This document shows, in pieces, positions 24,486-37,495 of a stretch of 64,000 nt of DNA. The translations under genes and the position numbers were made by a program. Source of the stretch: Paralvinella palmiformis (lineage: Eukaryota > Annelida > Polychaeta > Terebellida > Alvinellidae); assembly GCA_025642065.1 (NCBI GenBank), contig JAODUP010000480.1:80001-144000 (forward strand). Reading direction: 5' to 3'. The notes beneath the pieces were generated by a model, which worked only from the letters and a program-made list of their open reading frames with translations, did not search any database and was not told where the DNA came from. How positions within the stretch are numbered: the first letter of the stretch is position 1; every line of letters starts with the position of its first letter.

Positions 24486-24712
24486 AAATGTCAACATGTC
24501 ATAATGACATCAGTCAAAGTTGGCAAGATGTCGACGAGTACCAGAAGAATGTAGAAGACAGACGTTGTGTCTTGTTACCTGTATTATGTCAGTTACCCAC
24601 AGAGGGATGTCTCGACACACCTGTATCTCTAGGCCGTGTGTCGCTAACCTACTGCTGGTTGCCATGGCTATTGGAAGCTTGGCGTCGCGTTGCCAGGGAA
24701 CGGATATTAGCG
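24486..24712 (+). CDS. Receptor exon 2: 5' leader end and signal peptide
   Basis: The acceptor is CCCATTTACTTTTAG (ending 24485) and the donor is TTAGCG followed by GTAAGTAA at 24713. The receptor frame has stops at 24502-24507, so translation starts at ATG 24586 (A at -3) or ATG 24607 (G at -3). The second gives a classic signal peptide: MSRHTCISRPCVAN, core LLLVAMAIGSLA, then a cleavage region near ASRCQG. The exon ends in phase 1 and joins exon 3 to make Asp. Three upstream ATGs (24488, 24496, 24504) in other or closed frames suggest translational control, or a leader that I have drawn wrongly. Confidence 0.72.
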
Positions 24713-25096
24713 GTAAGTAAAATCAATGATTGAGAACTGGCTGCACCTGTCCCGCTCCGTGTGTGTGTGTGTGTGTGTGTGTAATTTGATATGGCTGTAG
24801 GTATTGTCGCACCTGGGCGTTGTGTTGATGTGTATAACCAGTTCTAATCAAATCTATTCCTATACCTTGATGAGATATCACGGACCACGTCATATCTCGG
24901 CGTTAACGTTATACCATTGGGCATGCGCATTAACGCGTTTCCATTAGACACGTTGCTATGGTAGCCACGGTAGTTTTGTTGTCTGCCATTCCTAATTTGG
25001 GTTTATTGTACTTTTGTCTCAAAACGTCACCAATCAATATGTCTGATATGTAGCGGTTTGTGCGCTTAGTGTGGGTTTTAGACATCCAATTGGGGT

Positions 25097-25136
<40 letters not shown>

Positions 25137-25468
25137 TAGTAGAAGTAGTAGTAATAGAATTGGTAGTGGTAGCAGCAACAGTATTATTATTATTACTATT
25201 AGTAGTAGTAGTTGTAGTAGTTGTAGTAGTAGTAGTAGTAGTAGTAGCAGGCTGTTTTGCCACCAGTACTTACGATATCTTATATACAGTTGTTTTTTCA
25301 AACACTAGAAACTTATTTATTAATTATATTTAATATTGATTTTTGATAATTAATTGACCTGAATCGCGATATATTTATATTACGTTTATTGTTCTAACGT
25401 TTTGGTTTTATTTTGATTATAATATAATAACAATAATAGCAATAAAAATGGAAATAATGATAATCAAG

Positions 25469-25522
<54 letters not shown>

Positions 25523-28500
25523 GCAACGGCAATCTTATGATGATAAGAGTAATGATAATAATAATAATAGTGATAAAGATAATAATGCCAATGATAATTA
25601 TAAATGATGATGGTAATGATCACGAGGGAGGTGTTCGCTGGAGCGATGATGATGATGATGATGATGATGGTAACGATGATGATAATAATGGTTATAATAA
25701 TTATTATAAAAATGAAGCTGTTGGTGATGGCTGTAATGATTATAATGATGATGATGAAAATATTGGTGGTGGTGACTGTAATTATGATGACGATGATGAT
25801 GATGATGATGATGTTGTTGGTGGTGATGATGATGATGATGATGTTGTTGTTGTTGGTGGTGGTGGTGGTGATGGTGATGATGATGATGATGATGATCTAT
25901 GTACCCATTCTTCACTCTCCTTCTGTCAAATTAAACACAATTGTTTTTACGACGCCGATTCTCATCTCGAATTCCAGACATATGTCCAGGTGATGTCAGG
26001 TTGATGTTAGACGATGATTCCAGGTTGATGGTTGGCGAGGTTGATGCCTGGCACAAGGTGTGTACTAATGGCATGAGTGCACACACTGCTGACGTCATAT
26101 GTAGACAGATCGGTTTAACGCGCTTCGTCGGATTTGGCGAACCTGGAGACTTCCCGGATTACAACTTCTGGGAGAGCACAGATATAAAATATTATACTAA
26201 TTCCAGATGTACAGGTAAACGTTCCATCAATCATCTAATATGTATTTATTTATTTTATTCTGATCATCGCACAATTAACAATATTTCATCAACTTAAGCC
26301 GGTATATAGCAACGGACCACGTGTGTCTGTTTGCGGATACACACACCCGCAAAAAATTAATTAGTGCTTTCCTTGAAGTGAGTGAGTGAGTGACCGAGTG
26401 ATTGAGTGACCAAGTGAGTGACCGAGTGAGTGATTGATTGATTGATTGATTGATTGAGTGAGTGAGTGAGTGAGTGAGTGAGTGAGTGAGTGAGTGAGTG
26501 AGTGAGTGAGTGAGTGAGTGAGTGAGTGAGTGAGTGAGTGAGTGAGTGAGTGAGTGAGTGAGTGAGTGAGTGAGTGAGTGAGTGAGTGAGTGAGTGAGTG
26601 ATGTATTATCCTCGCTGGTTACACTCGGGACATTTCTCTCAGAAACCAAAAATCCCCGTGATGTCGGTATTTAGAACTGACAGATTGTGTTTGCCTCCAA
26701 AGTCGCTATATAGTGAAATATCATTACGTTATACACACAGTATACATCTAGATAACAAAATTACAAATATTAATTTATATTCATTCAATTTATCTCTTAA
26801 ACTAACCCATAATATACAATATAGATAAGTACACCATGCGTTTATAACTTATAATTTATATAATATGCATGTGACATTAATCTTACTCATTCACTCACTC
26901 ACTCACCCTAGACACAGTTTCTAGTGAATTGCAGTGCGCCTAACTTTTTATTTTCATGGCAACAGGTATGGAATCCTGTCTCAGCGATTGTCTAGATTCC
27001 GGTTGGTACAGCGCCCCGCTACATGGAGACACCCCGTCGAGCATTCACCCGTGCTATCTGTTACCTGATAAACCGTTCTTGTGTACTCCCGACCCAGAAA
27101 CGACCATCACCTCTCTAGTTCGTCATCCCGAAAAGAAGACCAACACTGAAAAGACGAAATCACAACGAAAATCGAAATCCGAACGGCGCATCATAAAGCA
27201 GCCAGATCCAGATGTCCCTCTCGCTCCCGTACTAACCGACGACAAAGCGGAAGTACAACACGCGGCTGAAGAAATCTACGAAATCGGGAGGAAAACCCAA
27301 TATGGCGTCATCAGCATCCGGTTGAAGGATAAGATCGAACATTCGCTGAAGAATGGATTTGAACGGACCGACACCGACTACGTTGATTGGTCGGCAGAGG
27401 GCGTGGACTACGAACCGGATATAGTGAAACAGATGCCTGACTCGTCGGCGAGAAGTACTAGTTCTGGAAAACCGGCTACTAGGTCGGGATCTATTATACC
27501 AGAAGAACTGTTATTATCCACGGCTCCAGAATGGAAAATGGACACCGAAACTACCAGCCGTGAAATGATGACGACCCACGTCGGGGAAACATACACACCA
27601 TCTCAGGATCGTAACGTTTTGGTGACGTCAACAATCACTAGTAACCAACGGTTTCTGAGTCAAACATCCGGGGAGTTGGCAACTAGTAACATGGAAGCGG
27701 ATGACATGGATCTACTGACAGAGTTCACCTTCGGCGATGGAAGTGACGAAAGAATAACCACGGGTAGACCTTTGTCGGAAGATGCTGCGGAACAGGCGAC
27801 GATCAGTGATCGTGTGGAGAACAGGAAATACGCAACGGAGAAGCAGTACTTAGATCCAGCACCAGATCAGTCGACTTGGCTGGACGACAACAACCGTGGA
27901 GATAGCACTACCAGCGGGAGTTTTCAAGGAGAGGTACTCGTGTCGGGAAGTGTCACACCAGAGTTATCTGTTTCAAACGTCGTCAGCCAAATATTGGCAG
28001 AAACTGAGGACCAATCAGCGACTCCAGTCACGAGTGATTGGTTCAGCCAATCAGCGTCATTGATAGCCAGCGCCTTAAAAGCAACAACTGCTTCCTATAA
28101 GATGGTCGCATCCAGCAAAAAAAGCGAGAAGCAGCGAACTATTTCTTCCTCTATTGTTGACGATATTTCGGTGCCATTTTTCTTGTCATATCCCGGTGTT
28201 ACAGAACGGAGTATTTTATTCGACACTAAAGCAACGGAAAAAAATTATGGTCGAGCAACTTCTGGATTTAGGCCGTTCCGCAGCGATGATCGTGATTCTA
28301 GTCGCACTCACTACGACACCACCACGAAATCCGCATATCAAACTTCCACTGGATACCAGCAATTCCCGGATCGCATGCTGAACAATGGTTCGAAATATCA
28401 GCAAACTCTGACCTCTCTGGACAGTTCGACCACGTCTGGAAACCAAGACACTGGTCATGATCCAGAATATACCAGTCTGCTGACGGATCGAATCAGGTCA

Positions 28501-31345
28501 ACGACTCCGGAGGTGCGCAGACACAAACGTAACCATGGCGACAGGAAACAAGTAAGCATCGTAACCGAATCAGTGACAGAGGGATTTGAAGGTTTCGATT
28601 CAAACTCGCTGAACAAATTTAATGTTTCTTAATTCAACCTACAAAGACGTCATTGTACGCCAAAATAGCGTTACGGACAAACATGGGGACGATATTACTC
28701 GTCGTGATTTCTCGTCAAAAACAACTCAACGTAGCAGTGAACAAAACGTTGAGGCATTGTTGCTTCCAATCAGTAGTGAACGGACAGCAGTTTTGGCTGA
28801 AAGTGATCAAGCGACCTCCATTGCTGAAAATGAGCATAACACGTTGATCAGTGAACGTCCATTGTCGTGGACCGATGATGTACTTGAAAGTACGACTGTT
28901 GTAAGCTTAAGTGAACGTGCTTCTTCTGATTATAAAAACGACATCGCTATCAAAGCTGAAAGTGACCCTCCCCACGTTCAAACCGACATTGAATCATTAA
29001 CCAGCTCAGTTAATACCGAACCTGGAATTTCTCCGACCAATAATGGATTGAAAAAGGTTCCGTCTGAACGTGAACTCCAAAAAGCTGTGATTGAAAATGA
29101 ACTCCCGACTGTTGTAGCTCTAAGTGAACAATCGATCACCATGGCTATGGAAAGACTAGAAGTAGCGATGATTAATGATCAATTCCATACCACAACGGCT
29201 AACAGTGAACCTCCAGCTGTTACGGCTAACAGTGAACCTCCAGCTGTTACGGCTAACAGCGAACATCCAGCTGTTGCGGCTAAAAGTGAACGTTCCGGCG
29301 TCGTGGATCACACTAAACCACAGACAATGACAGATATCAATGCACCTGCAGCTGCTAGAAATAATCCCGATCCACAAACGAGCATAAATAATAGCGAAAC
29401 GACAGCTGTAATGATCAACCTCGAACCACGAACTGCTGCTGATCACAGGGAAACGGAAACTGATAGTGAACCTTTCACTTCCATAACTGAGATTGACAGT
29501 CGCAGTATAACAAGCAATGAGGCTACTCGAACTGCAATGTACAATAAAGAACCATCAACTACCACATTTGTCAGTGAACCATTAACTACTTCGGCTAATA
29601 GTGAACTGCCAGCTCTCTTAGCTGGTAACAATGAGCAAACAAACATGGCTAATAGTGAACAGCCTCCATCCGCGGAAGCTACCAGTCAGCCAACGGATTT
29701 AAAAGCTAATAGTGAACCTCCGCCTGCTATTACTCATAGTGTACACCCAATAATAACCTTGGCTAGGAATGAAGCCTCAACGGCTATAAGTCATACCGAA
29801 CCTTCAAGCATCATGATTGACAGCAATGAACTTTCAACTATCACGGCTGATAGCGAATGGTCAACCAGCATGGTCGACAACAGTGAACCTCCAGCTGTCC
29901 AGCGTGAACGTGAACCGTTGACAATTAGCAGTGATGGAGAACACGCTGTCTCTCTGGCTAATAATCTTCCACTCACTACAATGGCTAACGGTGAACGCTA
30001 TACTCCCACCGCGAGTTCGCCGCCAGTACAGACCACTACCATCACGAACGCGGCTTACACGTCAGCCTTAGATCCGCCAGTAAACGACGCCTATAATAAC
30101 TGGAACGATCAGTATGATTACCACTACGACACAGATAGGGTAGGGGACGAGTGGGAATTGGGCCGAAAGGACAGGGGCTCGATTTTCAAAGACTGGAATA
30201 CCAGACGTGACAGGGTGACGGAAATTGCCAATGAAGTGACGTTGTCGGTGATTGAAGACAAAAAAGACCCGAAGATGGCCGAAGGAGATAACGAGAAGAG
30301 CATCAAAGGTTTTAAATCTGACGCTTCACAGTTCCCGGAAAGATTATGGTCTTATCTACCACGTGGTAAGTGGATTAAGTGGATTATGTAGGATATGTTG
30401 CTGTTATAACATTATAGAGTTTAGTAAATACTGTAATCCACAAACTAAACTCTATTTCGTCACAGACTGTTATCAATTAATCTTTATCTATCAAGCTTGC
30501 CACAAGAGGGTGTCGATATCAGTTACCGACAAAGAATATATAGAACTTCCGGTGTTACCGATCACCAACCGAGATAACATCACGTGCACGTGGTTATTAA
30601 AAGTACCGGAACACGCTACTATATTTGTGAAGCTCTTACGTAAGTGATATTTACATAAATAATAATAATTATCATGATCCTCTCTTTCAACATAATAACA
30701 ACGAACATATTTACTACTATTGCTACTACTATTACTATTACTCTCACCACTACTACTACTATTATTAGTATTATTATTATTAATATTCCAACTGTTACAA
30801 TTAATACTACTACAATTGTATTACTACTGCTACTACTACTGCTACTACTACAACTGTTACGATTACTACTACTACAACTTTTACTACTACTACTACTACT
30901 ACTACTACTACCACAATCATCAGCACCAGCAGCATCTGGGACCTCCATGGTATAATTGGTAACGCGGTTGGCCACAGATTTCTATCAAGCTGTGTTCAAA
31001 TCTCGGCTTCGGCGTGTCAGAAGGGTGTATCAATGGCCGTAAAACATCAAACATCATAAAACAAACATCACCACCAACAACATAACAACAACTACTACCA
31101 CAACAACAACTACTAATACCAGGAATACTTCTATGATTCATAATATTATTATTATTTACATAGTTCATCGGATATTTAGATATCTTAATTTGCATAACAA
31201 ATAAAATATATTACCTGAAACATCACAATCAATCATCGTAATCGACAGCATCAGTCTCGTCATTATCATCATCAGAATCATCAGAATCATTATCATCATC
31301 CTTGTTATCAGTATCATTGTTCTACCTCTAACAGAACTTCGTTTA

Positions 31346-31384
<39 letters not shown>

Positions 31385-31408
31385 ATCTCTCTCTCTCTCT
31401 CTCTCTCT

Positions 31409-31450
<42 letters not shown>

Positions 31451-34400
31451 GTGTTTATCATTTCAGTGAGTACGCAATTCATTGGCCATATATCGTTGTA
31501 TGATGAGGATCAACTAAATACCGTATTGATAATAGGACCAAGAGAAATGGGTTTGTACAATGTAACAATAATATCCCATTAGTATTAATGGGCATGGTAA
31601 TTCCATTATTCATAGGCCTATTTCCACACCATTTAGCTAACTTCGTCCTTCAATGATATTTTCACAACGTATCAGTTTTTATTACCTATCTGACAAAGTA
31701 CACTTCTATGAACATTTAAACCCGGCATCTATGCAAATCAAGCACTTGTCTATTCCGGTCAACTGATGACAGTCTGGTATTTTCGTCGGGTATAAATATT
31801 GTCGGCGATTTGCTAAATCCGGTCACTTGTCTATTAGGTTCTTAATAAGGAATGTTGTGACCTGATTAGATAGCCTCTGTTGTTGCTAATTTAATTTTTG
31901 GTGGACAATTGACATAACATGATTGTATATAAATTAGGTTCAATCTGTCGGAACGACCACCTGCATTAACAGTTAGTCTTCGGTGAAATACCTGCCTATA
32001 ACGTGGTCCGTGTAGGTGAACTATCTGGGTTATTTACTTAGAAGCAATTCCGAGTGTTGTCCTCAAGCATTAGTTATGTTAATTAGGTCAAGTGAATCCA
32101 ACCGGATTTAAGTTAACCTTATAGGCCAATGTCGTAAAACCTTTTTGGAAGGTCGGCCAAATAGAATAGTTGTATCTGCGATTTATTTATGAAGTAAGGA
32201 ATCTCTGCGTAATAATAATACTAATAATAATAAGAATAAGAATAATAAGAATATAAACAAACTAATTCAGACAAATACATTCAGACATTCTGGCCATTAT
32301 TTCTTGAAACCTAATTAACAGTCTGTGAAGTTGCAATGAGATAACTACATCTAGATTAGTTTCATGATTATGTTAAATGGACAATGTTATCGTAAGACTC
32401 CGTGTTTGTGCGTATACTTATCCCGCCTTAATTGCATTGGTGACTGTCTCAGTTATATCTCCGGCTGGATGAAAAAAATAACTTAGGCTCAATGCCAACA
32501 AAACAGATTTCATCATTATAGGTACGTCCGGACAACGCAACAAAGTTACTCATTTCTTCCCTAAGAACGTCGTTAATCATAGCAGCACACCATCAGACAC
32601 TGTACGTAATCTTGGTGTTACATTTGATAGAAATTTTAATTTCAGAGAAATATGTTTTCCGCTCCTGCTTCTATCATTTTCGTGACCTTCGCCGTATTCG
32701 GCGCTATGTTATTCTTTCAGTCGCCAAAACTATTGCTACAGCTTTCTTTACTAGTAGGCTTGATTACTGGAACTCTCTTCTTTATAACATTGCATCTATG
32801 TATATTCAAAAACTTCAGTGTGTTCAGAACTGCTTAGCTAGAGTTGTCACACGGTCTCCTCGGTTTTGCCATTCTGTCCCACTTCTGAAATCTCTTAACT
32901 GGATCCCTGCTCAATCTCGCATCATTTCCAAACACTGCGCTATTGCCTATCAAACTCTTTCTTCTGGAGAACCTTCACATCTATTTTCCATTCTTTCTTT
33001 AACACCAAGTCCAGAGAACTCCGTTCATCTGGTTGTCACTTGTTGTCTGTTCCCTCCGGGTTTAAACCTCATGCTGGGACCCCGTGCTTTTACAGTTGCT
33101 GTCCCTACTCTTTGGAATCAACTCCCTGAACATGTTAACTCATCAAATAGCCTAGTTTCTTTCCGTCGTCATTTAAATATTCACCAATTCAGACTCGCTT
33201 ATGCTTCCTAAGTTTACTTTCCATCTGATTATTATTGATCAACTTTGCACCGTACCCGGACTATGAGTTTGCCCAACCCCTCCACTAGGTGCGCCACTGA
33301 GCTCGATTATTTTCGATGATATTGGCCCTATAGAAGTTTTGTAATTATTGTAGTTATTATAGATATCTTAGTGGTCTTTCTTTATGTGCTGTACATAGAA
33401 ATAATAGCTTAGAGAAAGACACGCTACTCTTTCCACGTTTGTGCACGCGGGATACCAAATGGAAATGGATCGAGGCACCCTCAAAAGGTAGTGAGCCAAA
33501 GTGAGAGATGAAACATCCTTCTGACGTAGATCAGCCGCGATTTGATCACAGGTGGCATAGACATAAGGCCAACTGCGCTATTAGTTAAGCCACATATGCG
33601 CCAATATCTATAAAGAAAAAGTAAATGACCTTCATCATCAATCTGTTTCGATGTAGACCAAGTAACCGTTTTACACAATTCTATTATATGCCCAAGTAAG
33701 TGAGTTTCACCCGACTTTATATTTAATTAGTTATTGTTTTTCCACATATCTCATGCTTTTTGGGGTTTAATTCATTAAATATCAAAATTTATGACAACAT
33801 ATACAAGGTTAATTTTGATCAACCTGTTTAACCTGATATGATTAATCAAGCATCTATCCGTGTGCCACAATGACCCACAATGGACACACCCCGGAAGAGG
33901 ACCATAGATTGTTAAACTCATCAAGAGAGTAATAATTAATTCCATGGTTTATAAGGAACAATATAACACTACACCGTGAGACGGGGTCGTAATCTTATAA
34001 CAATGAGCGTGAAACTCGACAACATAATAGTACATCGTCAGAACATCTGTGTCTTACAAACCGACCTTGGACTTAAATCTATATATACATGTAGTAATAT
34101 AAACTGAAACGTGCTTCTCTTGAATTGGTAATGATACGATACCTAACTTCACGTCAGGATTCGGATCAAAGCCACACGTGTGGTTGCGACGCATTAGCCA
34201 GAGGAGATATCACTCCGCGGTACGTCTCAGATGTGATCAGCCCCGAAATGAAACAAAGAACCCTGGTGGCAAAATGTAAAGTCACAGTCGCACATTCACG
34301 GGAAACATGGTGATGTAGAAACACTTGATAACTATTCTTTGTAGATCGGGCATCATTCGAAATATTTTTGGGGCAAAAGACCGTTTCGGGAACCAAATTA

Positions 34401-35715
34401 CCAAAGACCCTTTTTCCCAAGGGTTTGTTTAACCCCCGGGGTTTTAGTTTTTGAATTAAACCCCCTAAAGGAAATTTTTTAGGTTGGCAAAATGAAAAAA
34501 CCCTTTTTAAATCTGCCCAAACCCCCCTTTAAAAGGAAAACCCCTTCCCTTAAGGTTTATTTGGAAGGGAATTTATGAAAAAAATCCCAAGATATGAGAT
34601 TTATCAGCTACAAGAGTCCGCTGAGTCGCGCTTAGAAATAGGGGAATACTGTGGTGACTTCGATTTTAATAATCGATGATATTTTACTGTCGAGGAAACT
34701 CCTTCGTCATCCACCAGCTGATCCCGAACAGGATGTAGACCTCTAATGTATAACTATCCGGAAAATTGTAACTACCGGCTACTAACCTAATAACAGTACG
34801 TCCTATGGGGCTATTGGATAATAAAAGTATCCTGTCAATAATACGCTAGAGCAGGGAATTTGAGAAGCTGTGGAAATGCATAAAACGTATAATTCATTAT
34901 GAGATTCTCGTGAATGGTTGGAAGGGTGCCTCCACGGTCTAATTGGTAGCGCGTTGGACCACAGATCGCTACCACCCGAGTTCAAATCTCGTCGTGGGCA
35001 TATCTGAAGGGTTTTTCATCTTTGACTTTGCTTCATTACCTTCGGAAGTCGCTCGGCCCATTTAGCCTACCATGTGCACAACAGTGGCCATAAAATCATC
35101 GTGAATGGTTGAAAAATTATAAGAGATTGGTTGATATCGGTCAAGATTAATTAGGATAACAAATAAACGATAAAATACAAGGGTAACCATAACACGGGGT
35201 TTAATAGACATTTGTACCCTGAACTCTAGCCTAACAATCTCTCATAGTAGATGATATGTATTCCACCTTAGAGATGGCCAAAGGTAACAGTAACTTCTCC
35301 CATCACAGGATCCAGATCACATGGAGCATCCTCTAACCGATATGACCTTCCCGCGATGCGAGCGGAAAATTGTGACATTCACACCATCCATTGATGATAA
35401 AATTAAGAAACATTTATCAAAATAAAGTCCGATATCGTCCAGGATTTAGATTCTGGATCCGCCGTCTTGGTATATTTTTGCTCCGAGAAGTAACATCACA
35501 AATCATTCCCGTCAATTTCGAAAATCCTGCCCTCCTTCACCAAGCTCATCCCGTTCCCATTCATAGAAGAGGATCTTGGGGGTTTAGGAGACATACAGAT
35601 ATTCATTTCTTGATAATTGAGCCTTAAAGTTAATACACTTTTATGGATGTCAATGCAACGAAAAACAAAGAAAAATGGTCGTCGAAACGTGACAATCATT
35701 TAAATATAGACACAA

Positions 35716-35789
<74 letters not shown>

Positions 35790-36490
35790 ACGTGCGTGTG
35801 CGTTCGTGTGTGTGCGGGATGATAAGAAAGGTGGGGGTATATCTCATATAAATTTCAAACTGTTTCAATTTTATAATATAAATATGACGAGAAGCTCTCA
35901 AAGTCTATCCAAAGTGACATTTATATTAATTGGTTGTCATCATTTTTTTTATCAGAGACATGTTTTTCCTCAAAGGTCAAGTCTACTTTGTTGTCGAAAT
36001 ATAACAATGAATACAATGTATATATATTGAAACTACTTTTGTGTCTGATTGATGGGTTTTTGGTGTTTATTGGGGGAGGGGGGGAGAGTATCCTTTCATC
36101 CACAGTTAGATATTTTAATGCCTGTCCTATATTATTATTTTCCTTCTACAATGATCACATCACATCTTTAACGCACTAAATGCATACATATAAATTATTA
36201 TTTACAGCTAAGTTTAATGTTATTAAGTGATATTACAGGTAGTTGTGTGCTTCCTATCTGTAAGTTTTCATGACTTAGTTAGACCCATTTGGCCTACAAA
36301 AGTGGCCATGAAACATCAATCATCATCATCATCATCATCACCATGACTTAGTTCCAATAGAGTTCAGTCATTCAATTCCTCAGTCGTGTCCTTTAATAAC
36401 CAGACAGAAGAATACTAATGGAATTTTTCCGATGTAATATTAAACATTTACCCCACAAATATTCCGAGCAGATTTACTGCATTAAATTGG

Positions 36491-36551
<61 letters not shown>

Positions 36552-36578
36552 TGTGTGTGTATGTGCGTGTATGTGTGC

Positions 36579-36617
<39 letters not shown>

Positions 36618-37067
36618 TACATTTATTCAGACATATTTTTCATACATTTGTGTGTATGTGTGTGTTCTTTTCCAGAAGAAGACTCCATGTTGTTAGAGCT
36701 AAACACCACATCCCTCAGAGTTGACTACATCCCAGAAAGACGCCAAACCTATCGGCACCTAAACATCTCTATATGGATAACTAGGGATCGATATCCGGAT
36801 GGTCATAGTAAGTGGATATCCTGCTGCTGGCGGGAGATAAATTTCAATCAAGAAGGTCGTGATCTTTACACGTTTCCCCGCCCCCCCCCCCCGTCTATTA
36901 TTCCGGATATGGTCTGGAGAGTGTGATGGAGACTGTGTCGATGGCACGGCGTCCTCATTAAATCAGCATTGAGCAGACTTGATGTCCTGATATAACAGAG
37001 AAATATTCCAGACGAAGGGAAATGTTATTGATAGAGAAGACGATTGGTTGGTTGATTGTCTGTGTCA

Positions 37068-37103
<36 letters not shown>

Positions 37104-37450
37104 TTGACTAACTGACTGACTGACTCACTCACTCACTCACTCACTCACTCGCGCACTGACTGACCCACTGACTGACTGACCCACTGACTGACTCACTGAC
37201 TGACTCACTTAATGAATTCATTAATGAATTAATTAATGTCCTTGTCAATTGACTGAATGACTAGAGTCGATTGGCTGACTGAATGAATAAATGAATGAAT
37301 GACTCACTCATATAATCAAACACTAATTCATTCATGTACTAAATTTCAACGACAAACTGATTAATACAGGATTACATAAGTGGGTGAGTGAATTACATTT
37401 TCGCTCAATAATTCACTGACCCACTGACTTACTCACCCACCCTGTATATA

Positions 37451-37495
<45 letters not shown>

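Noticed and set aside
25537..26004. Asp-rich plus-strand frame reaching into the SRCR exon
   Set aside because: It is the GAT repeat of intron 2 and is out of frame with the SRCR reading. The acceptor at 25977 separates repeat from exon.
28552..28776. Short intron in stalk exon 4 (donor GTAAGC at 28552 with AG near 28737 or 28773) to explain the frame change
   Set aside because: The donor is in phase 0, but the nearby AGs leave the wrong phase for the downstream frame, and the removed sequence has the same Ser/Thr-rich coding character as its surroundings.
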